Shown: one piece after another, positions 45,684 through 54,148 of the stretch
How the letters are laid out: the number at the start of each line of letters is the position of its first letter
Position numbering within the stretch: the first letter of the stretch is position 1
Assembly: GCF_023721815.1 (NCBI RefSeq)
Contig: NZ_JAMDLI010000005.1
Coordinates: 1-64,000 of the forward strand
Reading direction: 5' to 3'
Origin: Pleomorphomonas sp. JP5
GTDB taxonomy: Bacteria > Pseudomonadota > Alphaproteobacteria > Rhizobiales > Pleomorphomonadaceae
Length of the DNA stretch: 64,000 bases
The notes under the pieces: model-generated
Told to the model about the DNA's origin: nothing
What the model saw: only the letters and a program-made list of their open reading frames with translations
The model's database searches: none
Made by a program: the position numbers and the translations under genes

Positions 45684-46316
45684 ATGATGTATAGAGCAAT
45701 GATCTATGCGGTTATGGTGGCCGCTTCGATAGCCATCGTTTGCGCCTCCTTCCCATACCTCTATATATCATGGATCGTTCTGTCTGTTTTGGGGTATGCC
45801 TTTATTCGCGATGGCGAGAATGGTGCGCTTGTATTTCTGGGTGTCATCCATGCCGTCATTTATGGCGCGCTCTATCTCGTCTTGTTGGCGTTCCTTCCAT
45901 ACTCCGAATACATGGTCTCCGTGTCATCGCTGCTGTGTGATGTCTCTCTCTTGAAGCCGAGTGCATGCGAGGTTCCCACGTCACTCACGCTATACGCCTT
46001 CACATGGTCGGCCTTGTTCCTGTGCGCACTTCCCATGGCTCCCATTTCGATCTCGACAATGATTGTCGGTGCCTGTGAGGGAAAGAATGCCAAGGCGGCA
46101 TCCATAGCAATGGCGTTGATTGGCTTCTCCATCTGTTGCTTGTTTGAACTATATGTCATGAGACATGGCGGGGATGGCAGTGATCGGTACAAGTCTTTGT
46201 ATGCCAACTCCCGGATTTTGGCCCGCGACTACGGTATCGTTCCATTCATATCCGTCGTTATCGGTGCAGGTTATTGGGCGATGGCAAAGCTGAGGATCTT
46301 TTTGCCTCGCGCTTGA
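45684..46316 (+). CDS. Integral membrane protein of unknown function
   Basis: 210 residues with about five hydrophobic spans (for example AMIYAVMVAASIAIVCASFP, VFLGVIHAVIYGALYLVLLA, ISISTMIVGAC, ASIAMALIGFSICCLFELYV, VVIGAGYWAMAK). No family is recognised. Codon use and base composition are clearly less GC-rich than in the neighbouring GGDEF-EAL and MFS genes, a sign of acquisition. The ATG pair at 45684/45687 starts the first span; the frame is open to 45624 without a good start signal. Confidence 0.65.
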   Translation: MMYRAMIYAVMVAASIAIVCASFPYLYISWIVLSVLGYAFIRDGENGALVFLGVIHAVIYGALYLVLLAFLPYSEYMVSVSSLLCDVSLLKPSACEVPTSLTLYAFTWSALFLCALPMAPISISTMIVGACEGKNAKAASIAMALIGFSICCLFELYVMRHGGDGSDRYKSLYANSRILARDYGIVPFISVVIGAGYWAMAKLRIFLPRA

Positions 46317-46381
46317 GTGGGTGCCGAGCGCATTCATGGAGCCCGATATCGGCCGATGCACCTTCTCGTCCTGAGGTCCAC

Positions 46382-46405
46382 CTTGCATTCGCCCGCGAGT
46401 GCTAG
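46382..46405. repeat. Nested palindrome, decayed copy
   Basis: CTTGCATTCGCC followed by CGCGAGTGCTAG; several mismatches against the perfect form. Inside a right arm. Confidence 0.6.
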
Positions 46406-46571
46406 CGCCTTCGCCAGGATGACGGGAGATTGATATATAAAACAAATGGATACGGCGTTTCGCGCGGGTGCGGGGGGCGCCTTCCATCGGGGAATACGGT
46501 GCGGTTGGGGAGCTCGCAGGCGGCTTATCCCACTGTTCCCTCTATATAAATTGTCATCCTTGCGCAGGCCG

Positions 46572-46595
46572 CTTGCATTCGCACGCGAATGCAAG
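46572..46595. repeat. Nested 24-bp palindrome, CTTGCATTCGC type
   Basis: CTTGCATTCGC, two bases (AC), GCGAATGCAAG. Inside a left arm between GCGCAGGCCG and GTGGACCTC. Confidence 0.8.
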
Positions 46596-47125
46596 GTGGA
46601 CCTCGGGCAGGAAAGGGCGAGGGGGAACTATAGGGCACCCTTGCTTCACGGAGCCCGATATCGGCCGGGGAGCTCTACCTTCCTGAGGTCCTCGCTTTCG
46701 CAAGGATGACAGTTGATTGATATAAAAGGGATTTCTGCGCCTCGCCTTCCATCTCGCGCTGCGAAGCGAAGCTCCCGCCCCATCAGACCGTCATCCTGGC
46801 GAAAGCGAGGATCTCAGGCAGAAAGAGGCGAAAGGGAACTATAGGGCTCCCCTTGCTTCATGGAGCTTGATATCGGCCGATTCACCTTCTCGTCCTGAGG
46901 TCCCCGCCTTCGCGGGGATGACAGGAAATTGATATATGAAACAATTGGATACGGCGTTTCGCGCGGGTGCGGGAGGTTGCGCTCTCCATCAAGGAATGCT
47001 CTGCTCTCGGAGAGCCCGCAAGCGGCTTATCCCACTGTTCCTACTATATAAATTGTCATCCTTGCGCAGGCGAGGACCTCAGGCCGAAAGAGGCGAGAGG
47101 GAACTATAGGGCGCCCCTATCGGTC

Positions 47126-47441
47126 TCCCCTGTCCCACAGCCCCCTGTATCAGTGTCTCACCCCCATCTTGCCTCCGCTCGCGCCTTGGCGTATTTCCTT
47201 CCCATCGCGAAAAGCGATCGCTTCCCTTGATCCGCCCGTTGGCGGAGTAAACAGGTGGACGACTTCCCGTCCAGGCGATCAGGCACAAGCGCTCCGTTTC
47301 TTCCGAAGCGGATCGACCAGCGATTTTCCAACATAACCGCCTGACCCGATCAGGCTTCATCCGTTCGCCATGCGCATCCTTGCGTCTGGCGCCTTGTGCT
47401 TGGGCTGCCGCCACCAGCGGCATCGCCATGGATCATCCGCC
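47126..47441. other. Intergenic stretch without a recognised gene
   Basis: About 315 bases between the repeat array and the TetA-like gene. I see no ORF with a ribosome site, no regulator and no clear palindrome. TetA-type genes usually have a divergent TetR, which is absent here. Confidence 0.5.
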
Positions 47442-48602
47442 ATGAACAAACCTCTCATCGTCATCTACGCGGCCATCGTGCTCGACGCCGTCGGCATCGG
47501 CCTCATCTTCCCCATCTTGCCGGCCCTCCTCACTGAGGTGACCCACGCCGGCAACGTCGCCCCTTACATCGGCATCATGACCGCGCTCTACGCGGCGGTG
47601 CAGTTCGTCTTCGCGCCGGTGCTGGGCGCGCTTTCCGACCGGATCGGCCGGCGGCCGGTGCTGCTGATCTCGCTTCTGGGCGCTGCCATCAACTACCTGC
47701 TGCTCGCCGTCGCGGGCAGCCTTTGGCTGCTGCTCATCGGACGGGCGATCGCCGGGCTGACCTCGGCCAACGTGTCGGTGGCCACCGCCTACATCACCGA
47801 CATCACCGAGGAGGACCAGCGCGCCCGCCGCTTCGGCCTGATGAACGCCATGTTCGGCATCGGCTTCATCGTCGGGCCGGTGCTGGGCGGCACGCTGGGC
47901 GACCACTGGCTCCGCCTGCCGTTCATCGCCGCCGCCGTGCTGAACGGGATCAACCTCATGATTGCGCTGTTCATCCTGCCGGAATCCCGCGAACCCTCGC
48001 ACCAGAGGCTCGACCTCGCCGCGCTCAACCCGCTGAAGCCGCTGGCCTGGGTGTTCCAGGTGAAATCCCTGTGGCCGCTGATCGTCATCTTCTTCCTGCT
48101 GTCGGCCACCGGCGAGGCCTATGGCACATCCTGGGCGCTGTGGGGGCGCGACGCCTTCGGCTGGAGCGGCATGATGATCGGCCTGTCGCTTGGCGCCTTC
48201 GGCGTCTGCCAGACGCTGGCGCAAGCCGTCCTGCCTGGGCCAGCGGCAAAGCTGCTCGGCGAGCGCGCCGCCATCCTCACCGGCCTCACGGGCACGTGCC
48301 TCGCGCTGATCGCCATGGCCTTCGCCACCCAAGGCTGGATCGTCTTCGTCCTCATGCCGCTGTTCGCCCTCGGCGGCATCGGCGTGCCCACCCTGCAAGC
48401 CATGGCAACGCGCGAAGTGAGCGAAAGCCAGCAAGGCCAGTTCCAGGGGGTATTGGCGTCCGCGCTGAGCCTGGCATCCATCGCCGCCCCGCTGGGGTTT
48501 TCGAGCTTCTACGCCGTGGTGCGGGGGACGTGGCCGGGCGCTGTGTGGCTGAGCGTGGTGGCGGTGTATGCGGTGGCGGCGGTGATGGTGGGGCGGAGGT
48601 GA
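47442..48602 (+). CDS. TetA-like MFS efflux transporter
   Basis: 386 residues, 12-span MFS of the TetA/Bcr group. The N-terminus IVIYAAIVLDAVGIGLIFPI, the motif A loop GALSDRIGRRPVLLISLLGA and motif C-like NAMFGIGFIVGPVLGGTLGD are as in tetracycline/H+ antiporters. Many chromosomal TetA-like proteins export other compounds, so resistance is not implied. The ATG at 47442 was chosen; upstream frame extension lacks hydrophobic start. No regulator gene lies beside it. Confidence 0.85.
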   Translation: MNKPLIVIYAAIVLDAVGIGLIFPILPALLTEVTHAGNVAPYIGIMTALYAAVQFVFAPVLGALSDRIGRRPVLLISLLGAAINYLLLAVAGSLWLLLIGRAIAGLTSANVSVATAYITDITEEDQRARRFGLMNAMFGIGFIVGPVLGGTLGDHWLRLPFIAAAVLNGINLMIALFILPESREPSHQRLDLAALNPLKPLAWVFQVKSLWPLIVIFFLLSATGEAYGTSWALWGRDAFGWSGMMIGLSLGAFGVCQTLAQAVLPGPAAKLLGERAAILTGLTGTCLALIAMAFATQGWIVFVLMPLFALGGIGVPTLQAMATREVSESQQGQFQGVLASALSLASIAAPLGFSSFYAVVRGTWPGAVWLSVVAVYAVAAVMVGRR

Positions 48603-48765
48603 TTGAATACGCGTTAATACCCAGGAACATTGTGCGAACTATCGGCCCGGGTTATGATCATTACGATGACGATTTGATTCTGAGTGGTAATCCACAGATC
48701 AAACCGTCGCCGCGGTTGCCAGGACCGGAGTTTGCGTGAATTCGTGTCGTTGGCGGGAGAGAACG

Positions 48766-49902
48766 ATGCGCTGTGTAGAGCTTTTCACCGGATGCGGTGG
48801 TCTGGCGATGGGCCTGTCCAGGGCTGGGTTCCAGCCTCAGCGAATGATCGAGTGGGATCGTCATGCCGTTGGCAACGTGGCTCATAACAAGGGGCGCGGC
48901 GTCGATTTCGTCGAGCATTGGCCAATCGAGCAGCGTGACGTTAGGGAAATCGACTGGACCCAGTACAATGGTCTCGCTCTTGTGGCGGGCGGTCCGCCGT
49001 GTCAGCCGTTTTCCATCGGTGGGAAACATCGCGGCCACGACGATCACCGCGACATGTGGCCCGAGGCAGTGCGCGCGGTTCGCGAGGCGAAGCCGCGGGG
49101 CTTTGTGTTCGAGAATGTTCGTGGGCTAGCCCGAGCGGCGTTCTCCGATTATCTCGAATGGATTCTTCTATCGCTGTCGATGCCCCACGTCGTGCGTCTC
49201 GATGGAGAGGGCAGCCAAGAACACTTGGAACGGCTCAGGGCTCTGAAGCGGACTGCGACCTATCGGGTTCGTTTTCAGCAGGTCAACGCCGCCGATTTTG
49301 GCGCGGCCCAGAAGAGGTTCCGTGTCCTGGTGCTTGGTGTTCACAAGAATATCGAGCTTGAACCGCCGGTTCTCATTCCCACCCACTCTCGCGAAGCTTT
49401 GCTTTGGGATCAGTGGGTGAGTGGCGACTATTGGCGCCGTCATGGCGTCAGGCGTCCTGCCTCCGGACCAATGACGACCGACGTTGGAACACTGCATCGT
49501 CTTGAGCGAGCTGGCGTCAAGCCGGGCGAGTTGCCATGGAGAACGATACGCGACGCCATCGCCGGACTTGGAGAGCCTGGGACGCCCGGTATTTTGAACC
49601 ACGATCCGCAGCCCGGCGCGCGTTCCTATCCTGGGCATACCGGTAGCCCGCTCGACTATCCAAGCAAGGCTTTGAAGGCCGGTGTTCACGGTGTACCGGG
49701 TGGCGAAAACACCCTCTCGTTGCCCGACGGTAGAATCAGATACTATACGGTGAGAGAAGCAGCGCGCTTGCAAGGCCTGCCCGACGATTACGAGTTCGTC
49801 GGGTCTTGGTCGGAGAACATGCGCCAGTTGGGCAATGCCGTCCCCGTGCAGTTGGCCGAGGCCGTTGCGAAAGCGATGAGGGCGGTCGTCGGGGTTATTT
49901 AG
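48766..49902 (+). CDS. DNA (cytosine-5) methyltransferase, Eco29kI-type partner
   Basis: 378 residues with the m5C methyltransferase motifs in order: I FTGCGGLAMG (residues 7-16), IV GGPPCQPFS with catalytic Cys79, VI ENVRG (116-120), VIII AAQKRFRVLV, IX REAARLQGLP and X QLGNAVPVQLAEAV. The target-recognition part lies between VIII and IX (about 190-310). Together with the next gene it should protect host DNA; by homology of the nuclease the target is probably CCGCGG. The ATG at 48766 has GGGAGAG upstream. AT-richer than the surroundings. Confidence 0.93.
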   Translation: MRCVELFTGCGGLAMGLSRAGFQPQRMIEWDRHAVGNVAHNKGRGVDFVEHWPIEQRDVREIDWTQYNGLALVAGGPPCQPFSIGGKHRGHDDHRDMWPEAVRAVREAKPRGFVFENVRGLARAAFSDYLEWILLSLSMPHVVRLDGEGSQEHLERLRALKRTATYRVRFQQVNAADFGAAQKRFRVLVLGVHKNIELEPPVLIPTHSREALLWDQWVSGDYWRRHGVRRPASGPMTTDVGTLHRLERAGVKPGELPWRTIRDAIAGLGEPGTPGILNHDPQPGARSYPGHTGSPLDYPSKALKAGVHGVPGGENTLSLPDGRIRYYTVREAARLQGLPDDYEFVGSWSENMRQLGNAVPVQLAEAVAKAMRAVVGVI

Positions 49903-49903
49903 G

Positions 49904-50824
49904 ATGGTAAAGCGGCCGCATCGATACCAAGAACTGATCGGTCTGATGCGTGACGCCGCCAACGAACTCGGCTCCCTCGGACCGTCTCTCACGACAGTCA
50001 TGAGCACCAGGGTCCGCCGAGAGTTTTTCGCTCTTCTCGAAGACATGGAGAAGTTCGCTGCGACCCTTGACCCTATTCTTGAGCCAAAGGTTTGGTTTGA
50101 TCCCGCGGATCAGCGCACCGCCGGAAATTTGGTCGCAGCGGCCCTGATCTCGCAGCAGCGGGTCCCCCTGGATCTTGTTCAGAGAAGCTATGGCGCCGGT
50201 GTGTACGCGATTTATTACGTGGGGACTCATCCACTCTACGCGCCCATCTCCGGAAGCGAAACGCCAATCTATGTTGGAAAGGCCGATCCCCAAACTACGA
50301 TGGCCAAGCGCCCGAGGGATCAGGGTGAAAAGCTCTACGGACGGTTGTCAGATCATCGGAAGATGATCAGGACTGTTTCCGCCTACGCCCTCGATCATAA
50401 TCTCCCCAATCCGCTCAGAATCGAAGATTTTGAGTGCCGCCGATTGGTGACCGCGTCGAACGCCCAGATGTTCGCCGAAGCGCATTTGATCACGATGTTC
50501 AAGCCGGTTTGGAACGCGGAAACCAAGATATGCTGGGGCATATCCAAGCACGGCGATACAGACGGCCGAAACAATGCCCGCAGTCCGTGGGACGTGATTC
50601 ATCCTGGCCGGAAGTGGGCTATGCTTGACAAGCTTGAGGACTCACGACCGGCCGAGAAAATCCTTAGAGACGTCGCCACGCATTTCCAGGAAAATCCGCC
50701 TTTCGACAACCGTGATACGCTCATCAAGGCTTTCATGGATTCGTTTTCGCAGGATCCGATGATCGCTGCGAACGCGGTAGAGGACGACGAGAAAGGCGAG
50801 GAAGGAACGCCTTCGTCGCCGTGA
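49904..50824 (+). CDS. Eco29kI-family type II restriction endonuclease (GIY-YIG)
   Basis: 306 residues with a GIY-YIG core: GVYAIYYVG at residues 99-107, PIYVGKAD at 121-128, Arg147 and His151 in GRLSDHRK, Glu192 in FAEAHLI and Asn204 in KPVWN. The R-to-H spacing of 4 and E-to-N spacing of 12 agree with Eco29kI as I remember it. DFECRRLV and GRNNARSPWDVIHPGRKWA are further Eco29kI-like text. Eco29kI cuts CCGCGG. The gene starts one base after the methyltransferase stop and ends overlapping vsr. Confidence 0.88.
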   Translation: MVKRPHRYQELIGLMRDAANELGSLGPSLTTVMSTRVRREFFALLEDMEKFAATLDPILEPKVWFDPADQRTAGNLVAAALISQQRVPLDLVQRSYGAGVYAIYYVGTHPLYAPISGSETPIYVGKADPQTTMAKRPRDQGEKLYGRLSDHRKMIRTVSAYALDHNLPNPLRIEDFECRRLVTASNAQMFAEAHLITMFKPVWNAETKICWGISKHGDTDGRNNARSPWDVIHPGRKWAMLDKLEDSRPAEKILRDVATHFQENPPFDNRDTLIKAFMDSFSQDPMIAANAVEDDEKGEEGTPSSP

Positions 50825-51237
50825 CCGACCCCGACCGAAGCCGGCAAATGTCTCTTGTCCGCTCGAAGGGCACCAAGCCAGAAATGGCCGTCAGGCGACT
50901 TTTGCATGCTATGGGGTTTCGTTTCCGGTTGCACCGCCGCGATCTGCCGGGCTGTCCGGACATCGTTCTTCCCAGACACAACACGGTCGTCTTCGTGCAC
51001 GGCTGTTTCTGGCACCAACATGGCGATCCAGCCTGCTGGCGATCTCGCATGCCGAAAACACGCCAAGATTTTTGGGTTCCGAAATTGGAGCGAAATGTCG
51101 CGCGGGATCAGGAGGTGGGCGCCGCGCTAGCGGCCTTGGGCTGGAGCATTGTCGTGGTGTGGGAGTGCGAGACGACGCCAGGCAAAAAAGTCGACCTTGA
51201 AGCGAGGCTGCGGGCTGCCATCGGCGGTTCTGGGTAA
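50821..51237 (+). CDS. vsr: Very short patch repair endonuclease
   Basis: 138 residues from a GTG that overlaps the restriction gene stop. Vsr hallmarks: SLVRSKGTKPEMAVRRLLHA, LPGCPDIVLP with catalytic Asp47, and FVHGCFWHQH with His60, His65 and His67; the C-terminus has WSIVVVWECE. Vsr nicks beside T:G mismatches produced by deamination of 5-methylcytosine, so it repairs damage caused by the neighbouring methyltransferase. Last gene of the three-gene operon. Confidence 0.93.
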   Translation: MTDPDRSRQMSLVRSKGTKPEMAVRRLLHAMGFRFRLHRRDLPGCPDIVLPRHNTVVFVHGCFWHQHGDPACWRSRMPKTRQDFWVPKLERNVARDQEVGAALAALGWSIVVVWECETTPGKKVDLEARLRAAIGGSG

Positions 51238-51299
51238 GGGTGGCGTAGCCGCTCCGCCGAGACTTTAGGAAGGTCCAGCAGGTTTGCCCCGAAGCAAAA

Positions 51300-51328
51300 A
51301 AGCCCGCCGAGGCGAGCTTTCCTTTGAC
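51300..51328 (+). terminator. Terminator of the restriction-modification operon
   Basis: Hairpin of AAGCCCGCC and GGCGAGCTT with a mismatch and a tiny loop, preceded by an A-run and followed by TCCTTTG; 62 bp after vsr. Confidence 0.55.
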
Positions 51329-51919
51329 GATGAGGGTGGTGCTACCCCGCGACCTCACACGCCTTTAGATCATCATTAGCGCACTCCCACGTATATCTCA
51401 ACGGGCCGGCTTTGTTGCTGAACGGTGTTCCCTGGCACCCTCCCGCTTTTCCGTTCGTTGCGTCCACCGCCTTTCCTCAAAGCGATAGATATGGTGTCGC
51501 GGCGAGGGCGGTCTCTCGCTTCTTTCTTCTCGTTGAGACTCCACGTGTTTTGATGTGTGTCCGCGTTGTTGCCCGTTCCGTCCCGTCTCAATCCCTCTCT
51601 CTTCTTGATTATGGAATCTGAGTCATTTTATTGCGCTCTCTCGCAATGAATCTCCGTCCCAACAGCCCCTTTCTTATATTCGCGTGAAGGGGGAGACGGC
51701 GGAGACGGGATGCGGGGGAGCGTGATGACGGCTTGATGGTCGGTCTTTGCTGCCACAACTCCGCCACGGCGATTAACGCCTTGGCTGGCCGGCGTCTGCG
51801 GAGCGGTGGAGAGCCCGGAAAACCCGCCCCTTCCCCCTCCCTTCCGGCGTTAACATTTCGCCGGCATCCTTTCCCTTGCCCCACGACGCGCCTGTCGGCT
51901 CCACATAGGGAGAGCCGGC
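51329..51919. other. Intergenic stretch without a recognised gene
   Basis: About 590 AT-richer bases between the restriction system and the phage remnant. I see no credible CDS, tRNA or palindromic element. It may hold the left junction of the prophage, but no attachment-site duplication was found by eye. Confidence 0.45.
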
Positions 51920-53044
51920 ATGGCAGATGACATGATGAACAGGCGCGCCTCCGGGCGGGCGGATGAGCGCGAGCGGGACGGCGGTCGGCCGTATTGCAGC
52001 GGGCGGGGGATGGAGCATGTGAGCCAGCCCTTGAACCGGGCGCTGGGGCGGATTGCCGCTGCCGGCGGCGTCGACCTCACGCAGGTTCTGCAGGCGCGGG
52101 GCGCGGCGCGTCCGGGTTCGGGCGAAGGCGCAAGGCTGGGGGCAGATGGCGAAGCGGCGGATGGCGATCCGGCGCCAGCGGGCACCGGCACTGGGCGCCG
52201 GCCGGCGCATCGCTTGCCGGGGTTGGCCTCGGCCGAGGTGCCGCCGCGCTGGAAGGGGCGGCCCGAGACGGTGGCCGACCGCGCCCTCGAGGGCCAGCCC
52301 GACACCTGGTTCTCGGCGGCGCAGATGAGCCGCGGCGAGGTGCGGGCGCTGTTCGATTATCGCGACGACGGCCGGCTCTACTGGCGTGAGCTGACCGGGC
52401 GGCGGCGGCCGGAGGCGGGCGGCGAGTTCTATCGCAAGAAGCTGGACGCCGGCCCGATCTGGACCATCCAGCTCGGCAGCCGGGCGACTGTCACGCGCTA
52501 CATGCGCCGCTACCTCGTGTGGAACTGGCACTTCGGCGGCACCGACCGGGTGCTGTTGCCGATCAACGGCGACACGCTGGACGACCGCATCGAGAACATC
52601 CGCCTGGGGGCGCCGATTGGTGGGTTCGTTGCGGCTGAAGCTGTGGCCGAGGCGGTTGCGGTGCCGCAGGCGGAAACGGGCGTTGCCTGCCCGTGCTGCG
52701 GCGGGCTGGCGCCGGTGCTGTCGCCCAACCTGATCGCCCGCGCCTACGAGCTGCCGCCGCAGCAGGAGGCGATCCTCTCCCGCGTCTGGGCCGGTAAGGG
52801 CAAGCCGGTGACCGGCGAGGCGATCATCGGCGAGATGTATGCCGACGATTTCGACGGCGGGCCGGAATACGAGACGGCGCGCAAGTATTTCAAGACGCAG
52901 CTGTGTTTGCTCCGAAAGCGCATCGAGGGCTCGGGCGTGCGCATCGAGGCGGCCGGCTATCAGCGCGGCTACAAGCTGGTGCTGGGTGTGGAGGGAGGCA
53001 AACCGGAGGCGGGTAGGGTGGCCGGCGACAGAGACGAGGAGTGA
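51920..53044 (+). CDS. Phage-associated protein: degenerate HNH plus winged helix
   Basis: 374 residues in three parts. Residues 1-115 are low complexity. Residues about 145-225 follow the phage HNH plan (FDYRDDGRLYWRELTGRRR, YLVWNWHFGG, then LPINGDTLDDRIENIRLG), but the usual DH before xNGD is LP, so the catalytic His is missing. Residues about 265-358 resemble an OmpR-type winged helix (LPPQQEAILSRVWAGKGKPV; YFKTQLCLLRKRIEGSGVRI; YQRGYKLVLG). Together this suggests a DNA-binding protein that has lost nuclease activity. It stands first in the packaging module, 3 bp before the small terminase. The start has AGGGAGAG upstream. Confidence 0.65.
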   Translation: MADDMMNRRASGRADERERDGGRPYCSGRGMEHVSQPLNRALGRIAAAGGVDLTQVLQARGAARPGSGEGARLGADGEAADGDPAPAGTGTGRRPAHRLPGLASAEVPPRWKGRPETVADRALEGQPDTWFSAAQMSRGEVRALFDYRDDGRLYWRELTGRRRPEAGGEFYRKKLDAGPIWTIQLGSRATVTRYMRRYLVWNWHFGGTDRVLLPINGDTLDDRIENIRLGAPIGGFVAAEAVAEAVAVPQAETGVACPCCGGLAPVLSPNLIARAYELPPQQEAILSRVWAGKGKPVTGEAIIGEMYADDFDGGPEYETARKYFKTQLCLLRKRIEGSGVRIEAAGYQRGYKLVLGVEGGKPEAGRVAGDRDEE

Positions 53045-53047
53045 TCC

Positions 53048-53422
53048 GTGCCGCGCAAGGGGAAAGTGGATGCCGGCTGGCTGCTGGCGCGCCTGGTGGA
53101 CGAGGCGACGGCGGATATCGCCGACCTCTACGACGCCGAGGGCCGGCTGAAGCCAGTGGCCGAGTGGCCGGAGGTATGGCGGCAGGGGCTGGTGCAGGGC
53201 GTGGAGATCGAAGAGCGCTTCGAGGGGCGCGGCAACGCCAGGGAGCAGGTGGGGTTCGTGAAGAAGATAAGGCTGAGCGATCGGCTGAAACGGCTGGAGC
53301 TGATCGGCAAGCACATCGGGGTGAAGGCGTTCGAGGAGACGGTGCGGGTGAAGGGGCTGGAGGGTTTGGGGGAGAGGTTGATGCGGGCGCGGAAGCGGTT
53401 GGCGGAGGAGGGAGATGGGTAG
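53048..53422 (+). CDS. Terminase small subunit
   Basis: 124 residues. ADIYDAEGRLKPVAEWPEVW-like text (ADLYDAEGRLKPVAEWP) and GVEIEERFEGRGNAREQVGF match the small-terminase family found in Alphaproteobacterial podovirus-like prophages. The C-terminal half is basic and helical. It would recognise phage DNA ends for packaging. The large subunit is separated from it by 726 bp of palindromic elements, whereas the two genes normally adjoin. Confidence 0.75.
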   Translation: MPRKGKVDAGWLLARLVDEATADIADLYDAEGRLKPVAEWPEVWRQGLVQGVEIEERFEGRGNAREQVGFVKKIRLSDRLKRLELIGKHIGVKAFEETVRVKGLEGLGERLMRARKRLAEEGDG

Positions 53423-53473
53423 GTTCGTGGAGCGTGATATTGGCCGGGAGCTTTGTCCTGCCCGAGGTACACC

Positions 53474-53497
53474 CTTGAATTCGCGCGCGAATTCAAG
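53474..53497. repeat. Nested 24-bp palindrome, CTTGAATTCGCG type
   Basis: Perfect palindrome identical to the copy at 262-285 but 53 kb away and in a right arm instead of a left arm. Confidence 0.85.
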
Positions 53498-53939
53498 GAG
53501 GCTGCGCAAGGATGACAGCATTATATATAGGTTTTACAGTCGGTTAGGTGGGCGCACTACGCCGTCGGGCTGTGATGCTGCGGCGCTGCTGCACCGTTCC
53601 GCTTCGAGTTTGCACTCCGCGCATTCCAGCTATCTCCCGCTCCTATCAATCTGTCATCCTTGCGAAGGCGAGGACCTCAGGAAGGTAGAGCGAGAGGCGG
53701 ATATCAGTCTCCCCCGGTTCATGGAGCGTGATATCGGCCGCTTGGTTCCTTCTGCCCGAGGTCCTCGCTTTCGCAAGGATGACAGTGTTATATTTAGGTT
53801 TTACAATCGGTTAGGTGGGTTCCCTTCGCTATCGCGCCGTGATTTGGCGACGCTTATTGCGCATGCCATCTCAAACCGGCACTCCGAGCATTCCAGCTAT
53901 CTCCCGCTCCTATCACGCTGTCATCCTTGCGAAGGCGGT

Positions 53940-53963
53940 CTTGCATTCGCGAGCGAATGCAAG
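53940..53963. repeat. Nested 24-bp palindrome, CTTGCATTCGC type
   Basis: CTTGCATTCGC, two bases (GA), GCGAATGCAAG, in a left arm between GCGAAGGCGGT and GTGGATCTC. Confidence 0.8.
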
Positions 53964-54148
53964 GTGGATCTCAGGACGGTAGAGCGAGGGGGTGATATCG
54001 GGCTGCGTCGGTTCTTGGAGCCCTATATCGGCGGCGCGTTTCATTCTGCCCGAGGTCCTCGCCTGCGCAAGGATGACAGTTTTGATATATGCGGCAATCG
54101 GTTAGGTGGTCGTGTCACAACTGCGCGCGGGCTTCGGAGGGCTTCTCG

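Larger units (their letters stand above)
46320..47125. repeat. Array of palindromic elements (three units)
   Basis: Right arms near 46335, 46645 and 46855; left arms near 46553, 46790 and 47055. The first right and the first left arm both carry nested palindromes. Linkers at 46430-46540 and 46930-47040 share CGGCGTTTCGCGCGGGTGCG. No gene is supported. Confidence 0.87.
53430..54110. repeat. Palindromic elements between the terminase genes (two units plus an extra arm)
   Basis: Right arms near 53435, 53715 and 54005; left arms near 53650 and 53925. Linkers share GCATTCCAGCTATCTCCCGC. Two arms carry nested palindromes. The array splits terS from terL. Confidence 0.87.

Noticed and set aside
47442-48602. 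Tetracycline resistance determinant
   Set aside because: The protein is TetA-like but lacks the usual divergent TetR, and the group exports many compounds.
51329-51919. Prophage attachment site or tRNA at the left junction
   Set aside because: No tRNA-like fold and no direct repeat shared with the right side near 62200-62900 was found by eye.
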